A DNA stretch of 64,000 nucleotides from Blasia pusilla (lineage: Eukaryota; Marchantiophyta; Marchantiopsida; Blasiales): assembly GCA_050084515.1 (NCBI GenBank), contig CM114273.1, positions 23,250,001-23,314,000 on the forward strand. The letters are read 5' to 3'. This document shows, one piece after another, positions 23,594-36,000 of this stretch. The notes beneath the pieces were generated by a model. The model had not been told where the DNA came from. It ran no database searches and saw nothing but the letters and a program-made list of their open reading frames with translations. How positions within the stretch are numbered: position 1 is the first letter of the stretch; the number at the start of each line of letters is the position of its first letter. A program made the position numbers and the translations under genes.

Positions 23594-23910
23594 AGGTTTA
23601 TATATGTAACCATGTTTTGTTAGTAATGATTAAATTAGAGTCTATATCACGTAGGGCATAAAGTAGGAAAGAACCAACCAAAAGTCGAAAAGACAAAAAA
23701 AAGTGATAAAAATGAGAGAAGGCCTGTAGGTTGGTGAAAAGTAAGATAAGGATGAGATCAGGGATAGATGCGATAAGATGAGACGAGCACAATAGAGTCC
23801 AAAGAAGATCCTCTTGTGCTAGGAGAAAAGGCTACATGGGATAAGGATGGGTAAAGCTAATTTATCTTTATTGTACTCATCTCTAAGTGTTCAAAGGAAG
23901 AGGAGAGGCC
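23594..23910 (+). repeat. Relic LTR related to the Gypsy LTR at 48.5-48.9 kb
   Basis: This segment aligns with about 48,505-48,860. Shared blocks are ATAGAGTCCAAAGAAGATCC, a GGATAAGGATGGGTAAAGCT-type block and GAAGAGGAGAGGCCTC. There is no primer-binding site after it and no associated coding sequence, so it is a solo or truncated LTR. Confidence 0.7.
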
Positions 23911-24901
23911 TCAAGGTCGTCGGAAATAGCCGAGTCTATGGCGGCCATACTAGTGGGGGAGTGGGGAAACAAGTCAGGATCGTGGGTCCAAGGAGAAAAG
24001 ACCTTGGTGTGACCCATCAAAGTTGCAACCTAAAATAGCTAGTTGCGAGACTAGGAAGGACAGTGGAACCAAGTGCGAGACTAATACTAGACGAAGACAT
24101 CCGTATGTCTTGTGACAAGCCTTATGTGAGGAAGGGATGTATGCACTCGCGGGGACAAAGCCAAGGCAAGCAAGGTTTGAGACCTTGGATCCAAACGCCA
24201 AGTCAAGAGCAAGAAGCAAGGAACATGTAAGTAGTCAAGAGGGGCGAGACCCCTTGAGACTAGTCGTAAAGGTATTTAAGACAACCACGAGACGCCAAAT
24301 GGGGAATCAAGACAAGCGCTAGCTATGAAAAAAATGAAACGTGGATCCGCGCTCTAATGTTTATTTTGGGAGCGAAGAGTTATATAAGTTGCAGGAAGCT
24401 TTCACCAAGCCATCTTAATGGATAACATGTCAAACGCTAATGCATAGGTCTCGAATCATCTTTGGGGTGTTAGCCAAAATCAAGGGCCCAAGGAGGACAA
24501 TGGGAAAGTTGGGGTTCCCCCAGATAACTCCATAAGTGACTACATAGGGGGGGATCCTCTCAAACCCTAGAATCATGGATGCATCTCAAGGAATTAATGG
24601 ACGCACTCTGGTTTAGGCAAGCAACTTGGGGAGATTGGTAAAGGCTTAGAGAAGAGGATTCATAAGGAGACTCTATGCACTTTAGGAGACTCGACCTAAT
24701 TAGCGCTTGGCGACTTCTCGGATACCTACAGACCGCGAGGTTAATTTAGTCTTTGGGACCTCAACTAAGTCTCCCACTTGCAAAGCTTAAGGTCTTGAGA
24801 GCTTCAAGTTTAAACAAGGGGAACTAGAGGACGTACTCTAGGACAGAGAGGAATTATACTTTTGTACAATTTCAGAGTATTCTAATGAGTCTGAGATTTA
24901 T
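23911..24901. other. No gene recognised
   Basis: This purine-rich stretch lies between the relic LTR and Copia copy 2. It contains short frames only and resembles decayed retroelement noncoding DNA. No domain or RNA gene was identified. Confidence 0.4.
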
Positions 24902-25200
24902 TGAAGACTGAGTTACAATCAAGCTCATGAGACATCAGAACTGCTACATTTGGTACTCACACAAACTAGAGAAGCTTAATCGTGGTTAGTCAGTTGAACG
25001 CGATTACCTTAACTAGGGTTAGTTAATTATAATTAAGTTACTAAAGATTACGGTCATGGTTGCTTGTACATACCTTATATAATTGAGAAGGGGACCGGCC
25101 TCCACTCATTCTCTCAATGCAAAGTTTCGTTCTCCATGGTGGTGTGTGAGAGTGTGAGAGTCGTTTCCCACCACTTATGCTTCTTTAGCAGTTTTCTATG
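24902..25200 (+). repeat. 5' LTR of Copia copy 2
   Basis: It starts TGAAGACTGAG and ends TTTTCTATG. It aligns with the copy 1 LTRs, including the TTGGTACTCACACAAACTAG-type block and the TTATATAATTGAGAAGGGGA segment that holds the likely TATA site. Confidence 0.85.
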
Positions 25201-25718
25201 TGGTATTAGAGGGATACGACAACATCACTTGAAATTCTTGATGTTTGAGGAGAGAAGAGAGGCAAAATAAGGCACAATTTTAGTTTGGGGGAAGGAAATT
25301 TCATTAAGAGCTCAGTGGCAGAAGATTTCATATCGAGCTATGACGGTGACAAAACTTTGGAGGTATTTTTTAGGGCTTTCCCGATTGATTTAGCAATCTG
25401 GTTCCGCATCGATCGAAATGATGCCTAAGTCTTGTTTTGAACTTCTTGTAGAGCTTGTTGAGAGCTTTCCAACGCATCCAAAATCGTTTGATTCTGACAT
25501 TCTGAACTCATGCAATAGCAATTTCAGTGTAGGAAAGTATAATTCATAAAGGAAAGTTGTGCAATTTGTTCTCTACAGGCCAAATTTGACTAGTTCTTTC
25601 ATATAAATGATCAATTTTCAAAAATTTCAGGTCAATTTCTATTTAGGAGTGGTGTATGCTTCAATTGGAATAGTGGAGAGTCTGAAATTACATTTTTTGT
25701 GAGTAAAAATCATTCTTC

Positions 25719-28700
25719 ATGGAGTATTCCTCAACAATAATCATAGGCGAGAACTACAATATCTGGAAGTATTGAATGAACCAATTTCTCATGGGTTAAG
25801 AACTATGTCAGCTTGTTACAAGTGATGAGGCCAAGCGAGAAGGTGACTCAACAGACTTGAATATTTGCGCTTGGAACAATCGCGCAACGAAAGTAATCCA
25901 TTACATTTTAATAATGATAAGTTCGCCAATCATAAATCACATTCAAGATGTTGATATTCCGAAAGAGGCCTTGGATGCATTGGAAAATTAATTCGAGACA
26001 TCTACGAAGGTGAAAAAACTTCAATTGAAACAACAAATGAAGGAAGTGAGGAGAGTATTGTAGAGCATCAATGATTATGTTTTGAATATCAGAGATATTG
26101 TTGATCAGTTGAATAACATTGTAATGACAATAGAAGATGATTATCTGATTTTTTTCATTTTTTAAGGCCTTGCAAACGATTACAAGTCCTTTGAGATCTC
26201 TATCTCTATGAGAGAGAAGTATCCAACCTTTCAAGAGTTAGTCCTTTTGTTAATTAGGGAAAAGATGCACCTAGTAGGCAGAAGTAGCTTGTCTAGTATG
26301 CAGGAAAGTGCGCTATTTGCACGTAATGGATCAAACAGAGGCAGAGGTCATGCTAGAAGCTTCCGTGGTTGTGGTGGTTATCAAACATATGGAGGAAGAG
26401 GCACTCAACACAATGTCACTCAATTAAGTATGAATCTGTAGTAGACACAATCACAAGTCACTATGCAAAGTTTTTCTTGAAGAAGAAGGCATATATGAGA
26501 ACGAGAGCCTTACAACAACAAAACTATGTGGAATAACAACACCAATGATAATATCAAGAACAAAAATATTTATAAACTAAGCATCTCTTAATCATGACTC
26601 ATCATAAGGGAGCAATGGTCAAGAGAGACTAGAAAATAGATTGGTACATCGACTCTGGTGCATCAAATCATATGACCTCAGAAGCTAAATGATTTAGCAG
26701 TATGAAGCGGTGAAAGATCCTGCAATAGCGCTTATACGAGATGATACTCAACATCATATCACACATATCGGTAAAATTTCAATAGCATTAGATGTTCTTT
26801 GTGCTCTTGGAAGTATTCTCTATATTCCTATCATTAAGAAAAAAATGATTTTTGTAAGACAGATAGTAGAACAGGGTTATCAAGTGAAGTTTAATACAGA
26901 TGGTTGTTTCATTGAAACAATAAAACTGTAATGAAACTAGACTTAGATAGCCAAAGAAACTAAATCTGATAGGATTTTCCAATTGGATGTTTCAATATAT
27001 GCCTGAGATTCAAACAGTAATGTATAGTCAAACTGGACAACAAGTCATAGATCTAAATCTATGACATAAGAGAATTGGGCATATGAATCTTCAAAGATTA
27101 CAGAGTCTTTCATCATCTAATCTTGTAATAGGACTTCCTAAATTAGAGATTCCTATTATATTAGAGGTATGCTCTATTTTCAAATTTGGAAAACAAACTA
27201 GATTTGTATTTTCAAAGCAAGGTAGAAGAGCATCTAAGATATTGGAGTTGATTCATAGTAATGTGGGGATAGCATCATAATATAGCGTTAGTGGTTGTCA
27301 GTACTTTGTTTCATTGATTGAAGACTTCTCTAGATATATATGGATATACTTTCTTACAACTAAGTCAGAAGTATTCTCAACGTTTCAAACATTCTGAATT
27401 CTAGTAGAGAAGTAGATTGGAGAACACATTCTCAAATCGCATTGTGATTGCTGAGGCGGCACCAGCTATGCTGAATGAGAATAATATGCCTAAGGTGTAT
27501 TGGGCAGAGGCTATAGCGTGCGCAGTCTTCTTAATCAATCGAACTTCAACAAAAGAAGTTAATGATAAGACTTTATTTGAAGTCTTCAAAGGAAGTAAAC
27601 CTTATTTTTCCTTTTTGAAAGTATTTTGTTATATTTGTTATGCTCATGTTTCTTTTGAAAGACGTTAGAAGTTAGATCCAAAATCTGAAAGATGTAACTT
27701 CATTGGCTATGTTGATGGAACTAAGGAATATAAATGCTACATTCCATCCTCTAGGCAGCTTATTATTAGTCGCAATATTTTTTCTTTGATGAGCTAAAGT
27801 CATGGTATGCTCCATCTGAGCCTATTCCACCTCTAAACTCATTTTTTGAGGAGGAGAATATGACTAGAAACCAACAGATATTGCCTCCAAATTCCCCAAG
27901 TAATAGTGCACGATTATATCAGGTGCTATATTCGTTAGTTAAATCTCTCAGTCCATTGAAGGGAAGAATACGTATCCAAATGTTGATACTAGTCAGAGCT
28001 CGAGTCACTTGTCAAAGACATCCATCTCTAAACAACAACTTTGTAGATCCAGTAGAGTCATACATCTTGTTCATAGTTTCATAAATGAAGCATTCCATGC
28101 GACACATCATGCATATATGGTGACTATCCTTCAAGAACAGGAGCCGAGTTATTTTGAAGAAGATGCAAACAAGTTCGAATGGATTGAAGCTATAGAGCAA
28201 GAGCTTGCTGCATTAAGACATCAACAAACCTGAGAGTTTGTTGATATATCTTTTGGTAAGGAATCTATTGGTTGCAAATGGGTTTATAGAGTCAAGCGCA
28301 ATCAAGATGATACAGTCAACTCATACAAGGCAAATTGGTAGCCAAGGGCTCTGCACAATAATATAACATTGATTATGAGGAGACATTCAACCCTCTTCCA
28401 AAGATGGCAACTATGAGAACAATGGTTGCAGTTGGAGTAAGTAATAAGTGGAGTGTTGTGCGCATACATATTGCTACACAACATACATCGTTGATCACAT
28501 CTACACCACACAACACCGATCTTCCCCACATACGGGTCGATCCACACATGTACAAAAATCAACTCATACATATACATGGAGATCACACAACTGCCCCCCT
28601 AGTTGGCAGTTGGATCCCCCCAACTCCAGATAGAAAATATCATATCTCTCTGACATGACCTACTACCCTATACACATCTCGGACACATCCATCGTCCCGT

Positions 28701-30840
28701 GGGAACCACATCAAGAGGGGGGGGTCAGACATGACATATGCCATCCTCGAGAACAACCATCACATACCAACATGGTGGTTGCACCCCTCGCAGATCCGCA
28801 CAACATACACCTCAAGCCTGCAGGTACCAGTGCCAAGCTCGGATCCACCGTCCCATCTACGTTCGGAAGATCACATAGCGCACAATTACGCACATGATCC
28901 TTCCAAACCATACCATCCCGTCCCTCCAACATGAGGACTCCGGTCGATATTACCTCGCGCACACATAGGATCGTGCGCCCTGCAGTGACATCTAGCGTCG
29001 TGGGTGCCGCCTGTTGTAAATACACGTAATCTCCAGGATTAAAGCTCCTAATCCCTGGACGATAACCTCCTCCACGAATGGTCGCGTACCTCAATGTATC
29101 TCTATGCTGAGAAATAGCTAAGTTCTCAAAGGCCATAGGCATAACTCTAGGAAAAACCTCCGCCCTGTGAGAACATGCTTGTACCCACACATCAGGATCA
29201 TCAAGATCTAACACCTCCGCCATGTCACGTCGAATCGCTGCAGGTAAATCTGGCTCTCTCCCAAAGAGCAAAAAGTACGATGAAAATGACGCCAAGGATG
29301 CCTGTCGACTAAAGCGATAACCCATAGCCAACCATGATAACTGTAGGTCCCACTCCCTCAACTGTCCCCGTTGCAAGCCATACTTGCGTTATCCTCTCTT
29401 TACCGTCTGTACCACTCTCTCCGCCAACCCATCCGCCTCAGGATGATCTCTAGACGTGGTGCGGTGATCTATCAATGTCTGATCACACAAGGCCTGAAAC
29501 TCTCCCCTGAACTCAGTACCCTGGTCAGTCAATACCTCCGCCGGTGCACCAAAATGACTAAGCACACGATTTAGAAACGCATAAGCTGTTCCCTCGCTCG
29601 CCTTGGTCGGTAGTGCCACCAACTCTATCCACTTGGAGAAATGCTCCACCATGACCAACACGCACCTATGATAACGGCCTGTCAATGGCAAAGGTCCTGC
29701 AAAGTCTAAACTCCACCGATAACCTAAACCCATAATCGGCAAAGGATGCAACTGCGGAGTGGGAACATTGAAGGATGCTCGCACTCTCTCACATACCATA
29801 CATATGGCTACAAACTGCTGTACCCCAGTATGCATGTTGCGCCACCAATACTGAACCTCGAGTAAGCTGTAAAAATCAAGAGTAGTAAAAACGGCACACC
29901 CGCTATTATTGGGTACCTCTTCATTATTGGGAGTATTGAGGATATGGTACAACAAGTCAAGCTAAGAGGGCACAATTTGATATGAAGGATTTGGGAGAAC
30001 TCAAGTATTTCCTTGGTGTTTAGTTTATCAAGGTTGGAGAGAGGATGTGGTTATTACAATGACAATATGCTCTTCATATACTTTCAAAATACCGTATGAC
30101 GGCTTATAAGCCAATCTCTACACCATTGGATCAGAGTGTGAAGCTAAGAGTGGATGAAGGAGAGTTGCTTACAGATTCTACTATGCAAAGGCACATGGTT
30201 GGAAGTTTGATTAATCTGATTATAATTAGGCTAGATTTGAGCTATGCAGTTGGCATAGTGAGCCAATTTATGCAAGTACCTCGGAAACGTTGCCTTGATG
30301 TTGTGAGGAGAATTATGCAGTATGTGAAATTCTCTATTCAATTCGGACTTCAATTTGAACCTTCTCCGAGTTTACAATTACAGGGATTCATAGATCCTGA
30401 TTGGGCACGAAGGGTGTCTGATAGACTACCACATCTGGTTATTCATTTACGTTGGGGAGCGTAGCTATACGTTGGGCTTCAAAGAAGCAACCTACAATTG
30501 CTTTATCTTCAACAGAGACTGAGTATAGAGGAGCAACCAATGCAACATGTGAGGTAGTGTATCTTTATCGATTACTTGTTCAGATTGATGTTAGTAACTT
30601 AGGACCTATTGTAATATGTGCAGACAAGATTAGTAGCATCAAACTTGCTAATAACCATGTGTTTCATGCTCGAACAAAGCATTGAGGTGCACTATCATTT
30701 TATTAGAGAGAAAGTTCTTGCAGAAGAAATTGATTTTGTTTATATAATACATATCAACAAATTGGTGATATCTCTATAAACGCATTATCTAGAGATAAGT
30801 TTGAGATGTTCAAAAATGATTTATGCCTTAGAGATATCGA
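25719..30840 (+). pseudogene. Copia copy 2 Gag-Pol, degenerate and split
   Basis: Gag starts near 25,719 and shows the NDYVLNIRDIVDQLNNI block. The zinc knuckle seen in copy 1 is largely lost through a deletion near 26,455. The protease DSGAS motif is near 26,650. Pre-integrase and integrase parts are at 27,083-27,660 with a deletion that removes the second catalytic Asp block. RT begins at 28,270 and stops at about 28,453. After the foreign insert, Pol resumes at about 29,924, in the region after YVDD, and runs through RNase H (DPDWARR, SSTETEYRGAT, ADKISSIKLANN). Stops and frameshifts occur throughout. Confidence 0.85.
28454..29871 (-). mobile_element. Antisense DNMT-Gypsy fragment (integrase-PHD-3' end), copy 3
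   Basis: On the minus strand this reads from inside the integrase zinc domain (VQYWWRNMH...CMVCER) through the core. All three catalytic positions are visible: LDFAGPL, LTDQGTEF and DGLAERV. It then has the GDYVYLQQ block and a PHD finger (CMLCGSARGATTMLVCDGC, GWHMSC, GRWMCPRC). A run of C residues causes a frameshift inside the PHD segment. A purine-rich tract and a diverged A unit ending GCGCACAACA lie exactly at the Copia junction (28,454). Some 55 bp of unassigned filler (29,872-29,923) separates the other end from Copia sequence. One stop interrupts the integrase near 29,390. This copy keeps the best integrase-PHD sequence in the window. Confidence 0.9.
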
Positions 30841-30860
30841 TATGAGTTTGAGGGGGAGTA

Positions 30861-31161
30861 TTAAAGATTGAGTTATAGTCAAGTTCATCATACATCCGAA
30901 CTGCTACATTTGGTACTCACACGAAGTAAGGAAGCTTAATCTTGATTAGTAAATTAAATACGATTATCTTAACTAGGATTAGTTAATCAAAATTAGTCTA
31001 ACTCAAGACTATAGTTGAGATTAAGATTAGGGTTGGTTGTACATACCCTATGTAATTGAAAAGTGGACCAGCCTCCACTCATTATCTTGTTGTAAAATTT
31101 CATTCTTTATGGTAGTGTGTGAGAATTGTTTCCAACCATGTTTATTTAGTAGTTTTTTATG
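30861..31161 (+). repeat. 3' LTR of Copia copy 2
   Basis: It follows the polypurine tract directly and aligns with the other Copia LTRs up to the AGTAGTTTTTTATG end. No convincing target-site duplication with the 5' flank was found. Confidence 0.8.
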
Positions 31162-33022
31162 AGAATTACAATGTTATATATCATAACAAGGTTGGTCTTC
31201 CAAGGAAAATGGATTACCCATTTTGGAAAAATAACCCAATAACGGTCAAATGTTGTGAATTTAGAAAGGCTTGTTAAATGTTGACCATGGATATTGCGAT
31301 GCAAAAAGAGTAAGGGGGAAAGACTATTTTGTTGATAATGGATGAAAGAGAAGCTAGAGTGACTTCTAATTTTATTTTTTCTAAATCCATTCATCATCAA
31401 ACTCTTATACATAGAAAGATATTGTTCACAAGATACATCGCGCATCACTTTGGTAAAACTTTCGTATCTTAAGCGACAAAGTCTTGCTACTTAGTAGTCT
31501 TCCCAATTGTTATATATGATAGTATGTGGAATTGTATATTCATATGTTATTTTCAACAAAATATAAGGGATGGACTTGAATCAATATACTCTCCATATAT
31601 TATCCATATGGTTTATGACCATACATATGGAGAGTTCATGAATTTTGGCCAAAAATGTTAAAATGAGATTTCCTTCCCTAGTCCCTCTAGTGCTAAATTG
31701 GCAAATGTAGATCTTAAACTTATATTAAAATGGTAGGAAAAAGTCACAAGAAAAGCGAAGTGACAATTAAAAGAAATGTGAGGGATATGATTAATGAATC
31801 GCAAGAGGGAGAGAGAGAGAGATGAACCATCCTCAACTACACCTAACTTTACCCGGAAGCACTTCCAACCTCGAGTTTTGCAAATAGAAGGTATTAGTAA
31901 CTTGTATGATCTTATCTTGGTTTTGACTATTCCAGGGAAGTATAACTAGTATTCCAGGGAATATACCTTTAGATGTCACTATTTAACTCCAAAGTCAATT
32001 TGTCTTTAATTACTGGCAAGTCTTTAGTCAAAGCAAGCCTTCATCTAAATCACATGTTTTGAAGTTAAGCTTGTTTTGAAAGGTTGACTTTGGGAGTAGA
32101 GTCTTGGTTAGAAGGTTAGACAAATCTGTCGTTGAGGCCATTTTACAACAACTCACTTCTCTCCACGATAGTTGTTGTCCAACCAGTACCCAAGTACCAG
32201 CTTCAATTGGTGAGCTGTGGAGAGTTGCCAACACACCAGTCATGGCAACTGATTCCAGCCTTGATGAGCCTTCTCATCACAGTGAGGCTCATTCAAGGTG
32301 AAGGGTTTGTGTTGCAATGGAATGATGCCAAGTCTGCAGGGGCATGAGTGAAGGTGACCTGGACCTGATTATCTACTTATCCGCTCCACTTGTTTTTTGC
32401 CCATATGTGACTCATGGAATCTGGGAGTGAGGGCGTGGAACATGGAAGAGAAAGCCACCACTCAGCAGTGTACCGAGACCTGATAAGGGGTGAGGCTATA
32501 CACCAAGATACGGTTTGAGTCTGCTTAAGAAAAACATGAGGTCAAACTCAACTGTACAAAGAACCGAATACTAGAAAATTAAGCTTCTGGTGGTCTCAAA
32601 TCTTTGGACATGTTTTTTTGTACATGAACAGTTGCAGAGTTATGAAACTCCAATTCTTTTCGACTGACACAAGGTATTAGAGCTTTAGACAAGCATTAAA
32701 CATGCTTCACTGACTTCATAGTGCAAGAGTGAAGTAAGAAATGAAAGCCACAGTGAACACAGCGTATGCATATTTACTAGGCACTGCATCCTGGGAAAAG
32801 TAAACTATGAATATTTCCAAGCACCAAGTAAAGCCTAAACTCTAAAAGAACATGAACCGGGTTTTCTTAACTCTCCTAGCAAACTTCACCGATCCCCAAT
32901 TTGGGACGAGGACAAGATCTCCTCCCCTTTTTCCTAGGATAATCAGAGTAGTTATAGTCTCCGCTGAAAGAAGGAACAACCTAGAGATTTGTACAACCAC
33001 AAAAGCTTTACAGCCTACAAAA
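31162..33022. other. Intergenic DNA with no clear gene
   Basis: This stretch separates Copia copy 2 from the 3' end of the formate-tetrahydrofolate ligase gene. On the minus strand, 32,028-32,243 contains a phrase (SNLLTKTLLPKSTFQNKL) faintly like the end of Copia RNase H, but the match is too weak to call. The last 150 bases probably include the 3' UTR of the ligase gene. A short (GA)n run is near 31,807. Confidence 0.4.
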
Positions 33023-36000
33023 TTATGAAAGGCCTATCACCTTACCTGTTTCTGTGTTGATATCTATATCATAGTATGCAGGACGTGTCGGCAGACCTGG
33101 CATGGTGCTCATGGTGCCAATGATGGGGTATATGAATCCTGCACCAACACTAGCCTTCACCTCTCGGATGGGGAGAGTGAAACCGCTCGGAGCACCTTTG
33201 GCGGCTGGTAGATGTGAGAAAGAGTATTGGGTTTTGGCCATGCAAATGGGAAGGCCTGAAAAACCCTGCCTTGTAAGTGTTTCAATTTGTGCTTCAGCCT
33301 GAACCATACAGCCAAGAAAATATCTCAGTGATAGACCACCGTGCTGACGCGTCTCATTGATGTCAGCATAGGCTTACATCCACTTCTTCCCAGACTGAAT
33401 ACATGAGAGAGGCTCCAACTAAGCAGAGAAGTTCTGATAATAGCTTTAAACTGTTGACACAATGCATGATTCTTAAAAATCCTTCTTGTTTCCTTTGTAG
33501 GATGGTGCGTAATTCAAAAGGTCAATTACCTCTGGTGAGAGCTCAATCCCAGCCGCTCCGTATGACTTGGCGATAGCCTCAATCTTCTCCTTGACACTGA
33601 CGTCCAAGGGATAGAGGAATTTCAGGTCTCCAGTCTGCTCTTCACAAGCCTTTTGGACAGCATTTGCCAGATCAACCTGCACATGTGAAAACCATCACCA
33701 CAAACCTAAGAAAAGATAGAGCAAAAAAAAAATCAAAACAAAAACTGAAAGCCAGGTCCTTAACCCTAGGCTGAAACTCTGAAAATCTCTTCTTTGTGAT
33801 GCACAACCTCATTTACTTAGCAACTTGCAAGACTACCCTCAATCCAGGGAGACATGGCAAACTTACAGCTCCCTTGCCACCATGGGCAAAATGGGTACAG
33901 GCAACTGCAGAGTGGGCTCCAGCTTCCAGAGCTGCCGCCTTCACTGCCTCTATCTCCGCCTCTGTATCAGTGGCAAAGGCATTGACAGCAACCACGACAT
34001 TCACATTGTATGCTTTGGTATTTTGGATGTGCTTCGCAAGATTTGTACAACCGGCCTTGACGAGATCTACGTTCTCTGTCTTGTATGCATGGTCCAGTGG
34101 CTTTCCGGGGGAAACATCAGGACCTCCACCGTGCATCTTCAGGGCTCTGATCGTAGCCACAATGACAGCACAATGTGGTTTCAATCCACTGTACCTGCAT
34201 TTGATGTTCATGAATTTCTCGAGTCCAATGTCTGCTCCAAATCCAGCCTCAGTAATTACAAAACCTCCTGGACCCACTGCTTTTAAACCAATCTGATCAG
34301 CCACTATGGATGAGTTTCCATGGGCTATGTTAGCAAAAGGCCCAGCGTGCACAAGCACGGGTGTCCCTTCTAGTGTCTGCATCAGAGTGGGATTGATTGC
34401 ATCTTTCATCAACACTGTCAAGGCGCCACCAATTCCTAGATCATCCGCTGTGATAGGATCACCAGACTTGCTCGTTCCAAGCACCATGTTGCCTAGTCTC
34501 TCCCTCATGTCCGCCAAGGAAGTTGTCAAAGCCAGCACAGCCATAATCTCACTCGCCACAGCTATGTCATAACCAGTTTCTCTGGTCATTCCTTTCTCTT
34601 CAGGACCTTGACCCACAGTGATCTTTCTTAAAAATCTGTCATTCACGTCCACCACTCGCTTCCAGGAAATCTGGTCTTTATCGAAATCTAGCCTGACAAA
34701 CTGCTTCACCTCCTCTGGTGTGAGCTCAGCCGGATTTGTTTTCGTGATACCATACTTCTTCAAACGTTTCAGCATAACTTTGGCAAATGATCGATTTCCG
34801 TCCTTATCAGCAGGGCAAAGCCGATTAAGGAGCCCCTTGTCTGACTGAGTAGATTCATGAAAGATACGTGCATCAATGGCAGCTGCAACGAGATTGTTGG
34901 AGGCCGTGATGGCATGTATGTCTCCGGTCATATGAAGGTTGAATTCGTCCATGGGAATCACTTGACTATAACCTCCTCCGGCAGCTCCACCCTTGATACC
35001 AAACGTGGGACCTTGACTTGGCTGTCTAAGTGCCGTCACCACCTACACAGTATAGGACAGGGAATGTGAGCGTGTACTCCATAAAATCCAAATCCTTCGA
35101 ATGGCTATTCAAGGGACTTGCATCTGACCAGAGTATATTTAGGCTTTCGGAGTGTCACAGGCTCTTGTGATGAGGAAGACTTCATGGGCTCCAAACACCA
35201 GTAGGAAAAGCTATTCATGACCAAACCCCAAAACTCTCCCCTCAAAGAGAACTGTTCTTCACCGAGCTCAATGCTAATGAGGTAAGCCGGGCAGAGCAAT
35301 CTCCATCTATGCTACATGTTGTACAAATGTCCTCGAGTATTTACAATAGTACCATAAAATTCAAAATCCGCCTAGCGCTTGCAATTCGAATCTTTCAGCT
35401 GAAACTCAATCGACCCGACAAATAAAGTCCAGACGAATTGGCTGACCTTCTTTCCCAAGAACGCACCAATGGCTTGACACAGTCCCACGGTTGTGGTTGA
35501 CTTGCCCTCCCCCAATGGAGTCGGGGTGATGCCTCCAACAACGACGTAGTAACCATCTTGGACGTCCTTCAATCGGTCGCGGGCAGATAGTAAAATCTTC
35601 GCACAAAATGGAATAATCAGTATCTTCCCTGATATTAACACGCTCATCATGCCAAGCCAACATTTTCAAAGAGTGACCACCAGAAGTGGTGGAGAGTTAA
35701 CTGTGGGGAGATTTTTACGAGGACGATTAGAAAGTTTTTGAGAACTTTCATGACGCTCGTCTTGAGTGTTAACGACCTTTAAACACTGGTGACTCTCAGA
35801 CATTATTGTCTTATCCAAGACAGCTTCTAAGCAGTAGGATGTAGTTAGCGTAACCATCCGAGGTACTACCAGGGTCCAGGGCTATACCTGTCTGTGATGA
35901 AGAGATAAATTACTAAAAAATGACAGCCTTTGTCAACCGGTACTATTAACTGAGCCCTCGCGACAGGAAGTTGGGGTTGTTGCGCAGAGGACATGGAATG

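Larger units (their letters stand above)
24902..31161 (+). mobile_element. Copia LTR retrotransposon, copy 2, interrupted
   Basis: Both LTRs (24,902-25,200 and 30,861-31,161) and most Gag-Pol segments align with Copia copy 1. The primer-binding site at 25,201 has decayed to TGGTATTAGAG. The polypurine tract TTTGAGGGGGAG at 30,847-30,858 is better preserved than in copy 1. The RT core, including the YVDD motif, is absent, and an antisense DNMT-Gypsy fragment occupies its place (28,454-29,871). This copy is more decayed than copy 1. Confidence 0.9.

Noticed and set aside
32028-32243. Possible Copia RNase H tail on the minus strand
   Set aside because: Only a short LLTKTLLPK-like phrase is suggestive; no upstream RNase H motifs or LTR are visible nearby.
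33796-34296. Plus-strand open frames opposite FTHFS exon 3
   Set aside because: They are antisense shadows of a highly conserved, codon-biased exon and match no family.
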